Of a stretch of DNA of 64,000 bases, positions 59,401 to 64,000 are shown piece by piece; within the stretch, counting starts at the first letter, position 1; each line of letters starts with the position of its first letter. The notes below the pieces were generated by a model that saw only the letters and a program-made list of their open reading frames with translations, searched no databases and was not told where the DNA came from. The stretch lies in NCBI RefSeq assembly GCF_964275005.1, contig NC_092698.1, positions 22,023,309-22,087,308 of the forward strand. Reading direction: 5' to 3'. A program made the translations under genes and the position numbers. The stretch is from Diadema setosum (Eukaryota; Echinodermata; Echinoidea; Diadematoida; Diadematidae).

Positions 59401-61508
59401 TCAAAGCACTGGGCTTTGCATTAAATAAGAATGCTCTTCGCTTTGTGGACATACAGTGTAACAGGCAGTGCTCTTGAATGTGATATAAATGTAGTATATG
59501 GGGGGGGGGGCATTTCATGAAGCCTTTTGTCTGGCAAATTTGTTGGACAAATCTGCTCTCAGCCAATCAGCTGTAAGAATTTCAGTAGCTTATAACAGTT
59601 TGTCAGAAAAAAAATCTGGCAAAATGCTTCATGAGAAGCCCCCCAGAATACTACACACTTTATTATGTTTTAAACATATGGATTCAATTTGGATGCAAAT
59701 ACAAACTGTATGTCAGAATATTCTACAAGATAGGTTTATCACTGGCTTTGCATTTCTCGTTGAGGAAAAAGAAACGCCATTATGTCACTGATGTACTTTG
59801 GGGAGAGCATTTTGACGAGGTAACTCCGACAACTCACCCGGTCCATGTCGTCAGAGCTACGGTCCTCCTGTGCGCACACACACAGCACAAAGGTCAAGGC
59901 CGGGTCATTGATCACATGGTGCGGTTGGAGGTGATCACACATGTTAGTAATGGCACAACACATCAAAGGTGACAAATAAATGAAAAGACTGATTGAAAGG
60001 ACTTAATAATTCTGTGTGTGAGAAATTAAAATCTGGCACATAAAATGATAAATTCAGAGTGTGAAATACAGGAAAATAAAAAAAACAAACAAACAAACAG
60101 GAGAATGAAAGGAGTTTATAACACCTGGTAAAATTCCAGTCAATACTAGAAAAAATACTAACAAATGTGGAGGTTAACTGATACATGTGAGAGATAGTGT
60201 AGTGAGTTTATATTGGACATGCTGAGAAGTGTTCCATTGGCACCTATTCAAGGCACATTCATGCATTACAAGGGTTGCCGCAATAAGAAAGACAGAAAAC
60301 TAAATTGACATGCATTTTGAACAGGGGAAGAACAAAGCATTCCCATCATGCCGAGGGGGAAATATGCTTGAGAAGGACATAGACAGTATCTGGTTAACGG
60401 TAAAACATAGTTTCCATATGCCTGGTGAAATTGTTGATTTTTGCTCCAAAATGGACATACATGTATACGCGTAAAAAATGTGTGAAATAATGCTGTGATA
60501 AACACAATTTCAATTGGGTAATGACAAAAATGTAAAATATCAATCAATAAGGTACACTGACAGTAATTAGAGAACATATCCGATTGTGGTTGATATGTCA
60601 TGTTTTATAATCGATGGTCGATGAAGCGACAATTCGGGTTATAGCTGTATCTATTGATCTTCCACACAAGAGTGAATTGCATGCAGCGTGTTGGGGAAAC
60701 ACTACTGCTATTGCATAATTGATCATCACATAACATTCTACCTACCGACTAATAAATGAAGAAGGCGCTTCAGGAAGAAAAGTTTGGTGCTCCAATCTAA
60801 ATGATTTTATACTGAGGTCTTGTGATCTCAAAAATCCTCTAAAACATCTCATTATCCTGGCAAATCATGTCAGCCAGACAAATTTCTTGGTAGACCCTTT
60901 CTGTATTACAAGCAAATTCCAAATGCACGATGAATTTTGTGCCCTGTTGAGAACTATGTTTTACCCTTAAAGATTGGGTACAAACAACCTCATGCTAAAC
61001 AAATAATGGATGGGGGGGGGGGGGGGGTAAAGAGAGCTGGGAAACTTTGGGAAAGTGACAAAGGAGATTAGCATACAGGAGACATAGACACATCAGAGGA
61101 AAACATAGAAATAGCCATCCACAATACTACTTCATGCTCGTGCTTGCATGCAGAAATAGCAATGAACCTTGTAATCATATCAAATGCACAAAAATGTGAA
61201 CAAAAATGTGAGAATATGAACAAGAAGGGTAGACATGCACTGAATGCAAAAGACAAAATTCCCAGATAACAACCTGGGTTATGCAATGGGTCACCTAGAA
61301 AGGCAGAATGTACAATTGAAGTCTACCAACAATTTTTTTTTTTGTAAATGGACACAAATGACAAAATTTTGAGTGATCCCAGCTTTAAGAATATATTCTC
61401 TTCTGAAGAACTACCAGCAATGGCTACACAACCCTGTAACTGTTGTAAGTATGTGCAGTCTTCGAGATAGATTGTATGTACAAACTGGATTTCATTCTCC
61501 TTCCACAA

Positions 61509-61550
<42 letters not shown>

Positions 61551-61611
61551 CCTCTCCTCTTCTTCTTTCTGTCTGTCTTATTCCATCTTTCTGTCTGTTT
61601 CCCTCCCTTTG

Positions 61612-61657
<46 letters not shown>

Positions 61658-61900
61658 CAATTAGAATTTACTGGCATGTTTGATTCAATATCGTGACAGA
61701 GCTATGTAGCACTCTGTGCCCATCATCAGTTTAATTCTGCTCACTTGAGGTTGTGATTCTGATCTAAAAATTTCACAACTTCCATCTAATTTTATCCTCA
61801 CTTTGACATTGGCATGAACAAAACATATGCCACAAAACTCAGAGCAAAACTTGAAATAATCTTACTCATATTTTCACTGCTTGTCTGCTCAGTACCTGAC

Positions 61901-61950
<50 letters not shown>

Positions 61951-64000
61951 CAAAACAAAAAAAAAACAAAAAAACACCAACAACTGAAGTTTAAGAGTGA
62001 ATATTCATAATGGAAGATATGAATGTGTGGCATTTTCCCCAACTGCTTCTCTAAAGTGCCCATCTTTGCCCATCAAAACCCTCCACATTTAGACTTTTTA
62101 ACCTGCACAGACATATAAGATACAATAGAAAATGGGGGAATACACAGAAACTGACAAATTTTACGGACAGAGACTACATCTAACTACATTTTCTGAAGAA
62201 TTTTCAGTGTCATTTAAATCCAACTCTAGGATTCATGCCATTTTTTTTTTTTTTAAATTACAAATGTCACAGCAAAGTGCAATTAATTCACAAGGAGGAA
62301 AACATTTCCATATCTACAGGAAAGGTGTTGCATGGTTGTTTCATTTTGGGAAAATATCTTCTTTTGCCCCCTCCGTTACTTTGACTTTGCAAACTATCCT
62401 TCATTTCTACACAAAGCGCTACACCAATGCCACCGGGGGGAAAAGTGCAACACTTGTATCACTGCACACTGCTTTCAGAAGGGGTCAGTGTGAGAAATGA
62501 CCACTGAATGACCATCCCGCTGCGTACTCACCGCATTTGGCATGGAGTGCATGGTCAGAATGAGGTTGGTTTGGACCGGATGGAAAGCCACTCTCAGAAT
62601 GCACCGTCCTGTAAGCAAAAGAACAAAGACATTCTGAGTTTTCCATGTTAACATGCTTGTTCTCAAAGGAGAATGAAACCCAAATATATATGTATGTGGA
62701 TTGAGTGAATGCACCAATATTAGTAGAACAGTCACATAAGTAAAGTCTGAGGAGAATTGGACATTTCAATCAAAAGTTATGAGTTCTTAAAGTTTCAGCA
62801 CTACCATTGCCGGATGAGAAGACTTCAACATTTTGTGATGTCAAGTATGGACAGCAATATAAAGAAAATATAAAGAGAATTCAACACAATTTCATTTTTC
62901 TAGCATAATGACAAGCCATTTGATTCAACTCTTTCAAAAAATGGGAAATTATGTCACCCTTAAACATAATGTTAGTATCAAGAGGATGAAATGTGTACTT
63001 TTCATTCAAAAAGAATATATATATTTTTTTTGTTTCATCTTGCTGGCAATGAGTGATGGCATTCTTGGTCTTGCGATGGTCTTGTATCGTGACTCATACG
63101 CCTCAATGCACAAATAAACGGTGTTGTTATTCTCAAATCTGTGGGAAGACTGGGTTGGCGTTTAAGAATGTCGGATATTTGATGTTGAGTTTGGATTTTT
63201 TTTTCTTGAGTATGTTTGAGAATGGAAGCAAATAAGTGCTTTTAAGCAAGTACAGAATTTAATCGGACCAATGTCCCCTCTGAGGGACTGGGGAAATGAT
63301 GTCAAGTGCTTTGCCTAACAGCACAGCTAACAGACTCAACCTGGGTCAATGGTTCTTATCCACTGAGCCAGAACAGATCCACTTGGCTTTAAGGAGCGAA
63401 GGAAAAGAAAATGGAGAGAGTGGGAAAAAAAGATAAAATATCAAATTATGCCTTCCCCCCCCCCCCCAATCTCCCCATCTTCCCTCGTTTCTGACCTTGT
63501 AGTATGGGTGTGCCGGTATTCATGAGGGTGTAGCCATCGCTGAAGATGATGCTGCGCTGGTTGTTCTCCAGCTTCCCACCGACTTTGTTGGCCAGCTCCT
63601 CGTCCAAGAGAACTGTGAAGAGCTGCAGAAATGCAGACAAATGGACGAATTGTGATATTAAAGTGTATCTGTACACAGAAATTCAAGTTTTCTGACATTG
63701 TAGGTCATTGTACTGGTAATATCCCTATAAAGTAAATATAAGAGTGCAACGTTACTCACATACAGAGATATAGCAATATATAAAGAGACATAGAGCAATA
63801 TCTAAAATGCCAAAAATTACATGCGCCTTGATCTAAGAGTAGTCATCTAGCATTATTGACTGCATCCAGCGTAGTTCGATGATTTTCTGTACGATCAGTG
63901 TACTACGATACTCTCAAAACACGCACAGGCATGCAAATGTCCACGTACGCAGCTAGGTTGGTGCTGCCGCGCCCAGCCGGGCCACTGACCAGGCAGCCGC
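45587..64000 (-). CDS. DYNC2I1: Cytoplasmic dynein 2 intermediate chain 1 (WDR60), C-terminal part; 5' end outside the window
   Basis: Seventeen exons in transcript order: 63927-64000 (partial), 63496-63622, 62532-62608, 59838-59867, 57989-58068, 56613-56688, 54876-55089, 53982-54046, 53052-53103, 52283-52349, 51247-51334, 50120-50186, 49520-49578, 49075-49120, 47734-47911, 46171-46243 and 45587-45700. They sum to one uninterrupted frame of 494 residues plus TGA. The protein is an intermediate chain of dynein-2, which drives retrograde intraflagellar transport in cilia. WD40-type motifs are seen in order: GLMCVWN, GSICVWDLRE, KGTISFW, SNPNHFYVATDA, KCIDFSPFNLP, CSDGTVQLF, SRPSVFYVV with SKVYVWELLESD, and SMGSLDIHRI. 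These follow human WDR60 blade by blade (for example GSVVLWDLRE, DPNHFIIGTD, IDFSPFGEP, IYIWDLLQSD). About half the usual protein length is present; the N-terminal half is beyond the right edge. The donor of the first exon could alternatively be GTACGT upstream; GTGCGT was chosen because it keeps frame. Confidence 0.95.
46431..46521. repeat. (GATA)n microsatellite
   Basis: About 90 bases of GATA with a GACA/GATA-rich shoulder from 46262. It lies between the last two DYNC2I1 exons in the window; the Tyr/Leu/Ser/Ile-rich frame on the minus strand is an artefact. Confidence 0.95.
47358..47556. mobile_element. Inverted-repeat MITE with GGCCTGTTTCATAAAGA ends
   Basis: Left GGCCTGTTTCACAAAGAG and right TCTTTATGAAACAAGCC are inverted copies; an internal GTCCTGTTTCATAAAGAC repeats the end motif. 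Located in a DYNC2I1 intron. Confidence 0.55.
48059..48092. repeat. (CA)n microsatellite
   Basis: About 33 bases of CA/CAGA repeat in a DYNC2I1 intron. Confidence 0.9.
50933..51119. mobile_element. MITE with GCATTTCATGAAGCATTTTG ends, copy 1
   Basis: The left end (GGGGTATTTCTTCAAGCATT TTGTC) and right end (GACAAAATGCTTCATGAAAT GCCCCCC) are inverted, with TCTGACAAATTTGCTCTCAG inside. An (AT)n microsatellite expands near 51063-51083. It shares the interior with the copy at 59502. Confidence 0.6.
52126..52246. mobile_element. CAGTGGCGGATCC-type element, intact copy
   Basis: Left CAGGGGCGGATCCATG and right AATCCGCCACTG, flanked by GTGTA on both sides (52121-52125 and 52247-52251). 121 bp with G- and C-runs inside. 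It lies in a DYNC2I1 intron 32 bases from the exon at 52283. Confidence 0.7.
53700..53830 (-). mobile_element. Possible tRNA-derived SINE fragment
   Basis: On the minus strand ATAGTGGATAAAGCTCTTGA and, about 30 bases later, CATGGGTTTGATTTGTC resemble the A and B boxes of a tRNA promoter. No tail or target duplication was identified. Confidence 0.3.
54876..55089 (-). CDS. DYNC2I1: DYNC2I1 WD40 exon with GSICVWDLRE motif
   Basis: The largest exon seen (214 nt), encoding LDGSICVWDLREPSNMHQK through SEDANNATSKPSSS. It holds the clearest WD repeat end and then a divergent Ser-rich loop between blades. It is GC-richer than its surroundings. It ends in phase 1, completed by the exon at 53982-54046. 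Confidence 0.95.
55195..55650. repeat. Possible diverged inverted-repeat element
   Basis: The opening CTGCCCTAGCGGCCACCTG and closing AGTGGCCACTTGTCACC...GGTGGCTGCCATAGGC are partly complementary; internal GGCCAC words recur. The boundaries are not clear. Confidence 0.25.
55702..55899. mobile_element. MITE, CTGTACGAGC-terminal family, best copy
   Basis: TA-CTGTACGAGCTGAAATTTTC at the left and its exact complement at the right, a 23-bp perfect inverted repeat flanked by TA. The interior is built of CGCGAAAAT words. About 194 bp; Tc1/mariner-type target site. In a DYNC2I1 intron. Confidence 0.75.
56433..56463. repeat. (AT)n microsatellite
   Basis: About 30 bases of AT with one GT interruption. 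Confidence 0.9.
57438..57587. repeat. Perfect 46-bp inverted repeat
   Basis: The arms 57438-57483 and 57542-57587 are exact reverse complements (left begins TTGCAACTGATTGACAAATT, right ends with its complement) around a 58-base spacer. A direct repeat of about 60-90 bp (CAGAAG.AATTCTCATCTTTC) also lies on either side, at about 57312 and 57646. In a DYNC2I1 intron. Confidence 0.85.
59502..59648. mobile_element. MITE with GCATTTCATGAAGCATTTTG ends, copy 2
   Basis: GGGGGGGCATTTCATGAAGC at the left, GCTTCATGAGAAGCCCCCC at the right, with GACAAATCTGCTCTCAGCC and AGCTTATAACAGTTTGTCAG inside as in the 50933 copy. Confidence 0.65.
59838..59867 (-). CDS. DYNC2I1: DYNC2I1 30-nt microexon
   Basis: Acceptor CGCACAG and donor GTGAGTTG enclose 30 nt coding EDRSSDDMDR, phase 0 on both sides, so inclusion or skipping keeps the frame. 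It falls in an acidic linker between two blades. Confidence 0.75.
61511..61655. repeat. (CT)n-rich pyrimidine tract
   Basis: About 145 bases almost entirely C and T on the + strand, with CT dinucleotide runs at both ends. Confidence 0.9.
61894..61942. repeat. (AC)n microsatellite
   Basis: About 45 bases of AC repeat followed by A-rich sequence. Confidence 0.95.
62660..62990. mobile_element. Relative of the MITE at 28980, uninterrupted
   Basis: Shares AAACCCAAATATA, GATGAGAAGACTTCAACA, GGACAGCAATATA and CAATTTCATTTTTC with the split element at 28980-30112, in the same order and without the 768-bp insert. The right end is unclear. Confidence 0.5.
63258..63390 (-). mobile_element. tRNA-derived SINE candidate
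   Basis: Read on the minus strand it begins TGGCTCAGTGGATAAGAACC (A-box-like) and continues to CCCAGGTTGAGTCTG (B-box-like) about 30 bases later, then a non-tRNA body AGCACTTGACATCATTTCCC. The spacing fits a pol III promoter. No terminal duplication was defined. Confidence 0.45.

Noticed and set aside
61373..61696. Frames rich in Leu/Ser or Arg/Glu
   Set aside because: Produced by the (CT)n tract.

Overview
This is an AT-rich, intron-rich animal genome window. It holds parts or all of three spliced protein-coding genes, and dispersed repeats fill most of the rest. Exons carry consensus GT/AG junctions in a consistent reading frame. Small inverted-repeat elements, poly-G/C tracts, TGTACATG-type words and microsatellites are abundant. 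Together with the gene content (a cilium gene, invertebrate-style hnRNP and UBE2Z) this suggests a marine invertebrate deuterostome, most likely an echinoderm. The species is an inference and cannot be proven from the window.

Layout. (1) About 2.07-7.12 kb, + strand: an hnRNP A/B-family RNA-binding protein with two RRMs and a long Gly/Tyr-rich tail spread over four exons; its first coding exon is not visible. The region from 7.1 to about 10.9 kb is probably its 3' UTR and downstream sequence. (2) About 11-20 kb: intergenic, with a piggyBac-like element, microsatellites, a degenerate tandem array of about 200-bp units (18.2-19.8 kb) and a few exon-like orphan segments. (3) 20.98-35.77 kb, + strand: a complete seven-exon UBE2Z gene (E2 ubiquitin-conjugating enzyme Z, 313 aa). 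Its first intron carries a 3.2-kb transposon-like element and a nested insertion, and its 3' UTR begins with a two-copy tandem repeat. (4) About 36-45.5 kb: 3' UTR and intergenic repeats. (5) 45.59-64.0 kb, - strand: the C-terminal 17 exons of DYNC2I1 (WDR60), the dynein-2 intermediate chain, running off the right edge. All 17 exons join in one frame, giving about 494 residues of WD40 propeller.

The three genes do not form a pathway: one handles RNA processing, one UBA6-dependent ubiquitin transfer and one retrograde intraflagellar transport. UBE2Z and DYNC2I1 are convergent.

No microbial-type system, CRISPR array or operon is present. The most unusual content is the transposon landscape: several non-autonomous DNA element families with readable terminal inverted repeats and target-site duplications (TTAA, ATCT, AGTATA, AGTAGGCC, 5-bp, TA), three cases of element-inside-element nesting, and one 46-bp perfect inverted repeat.
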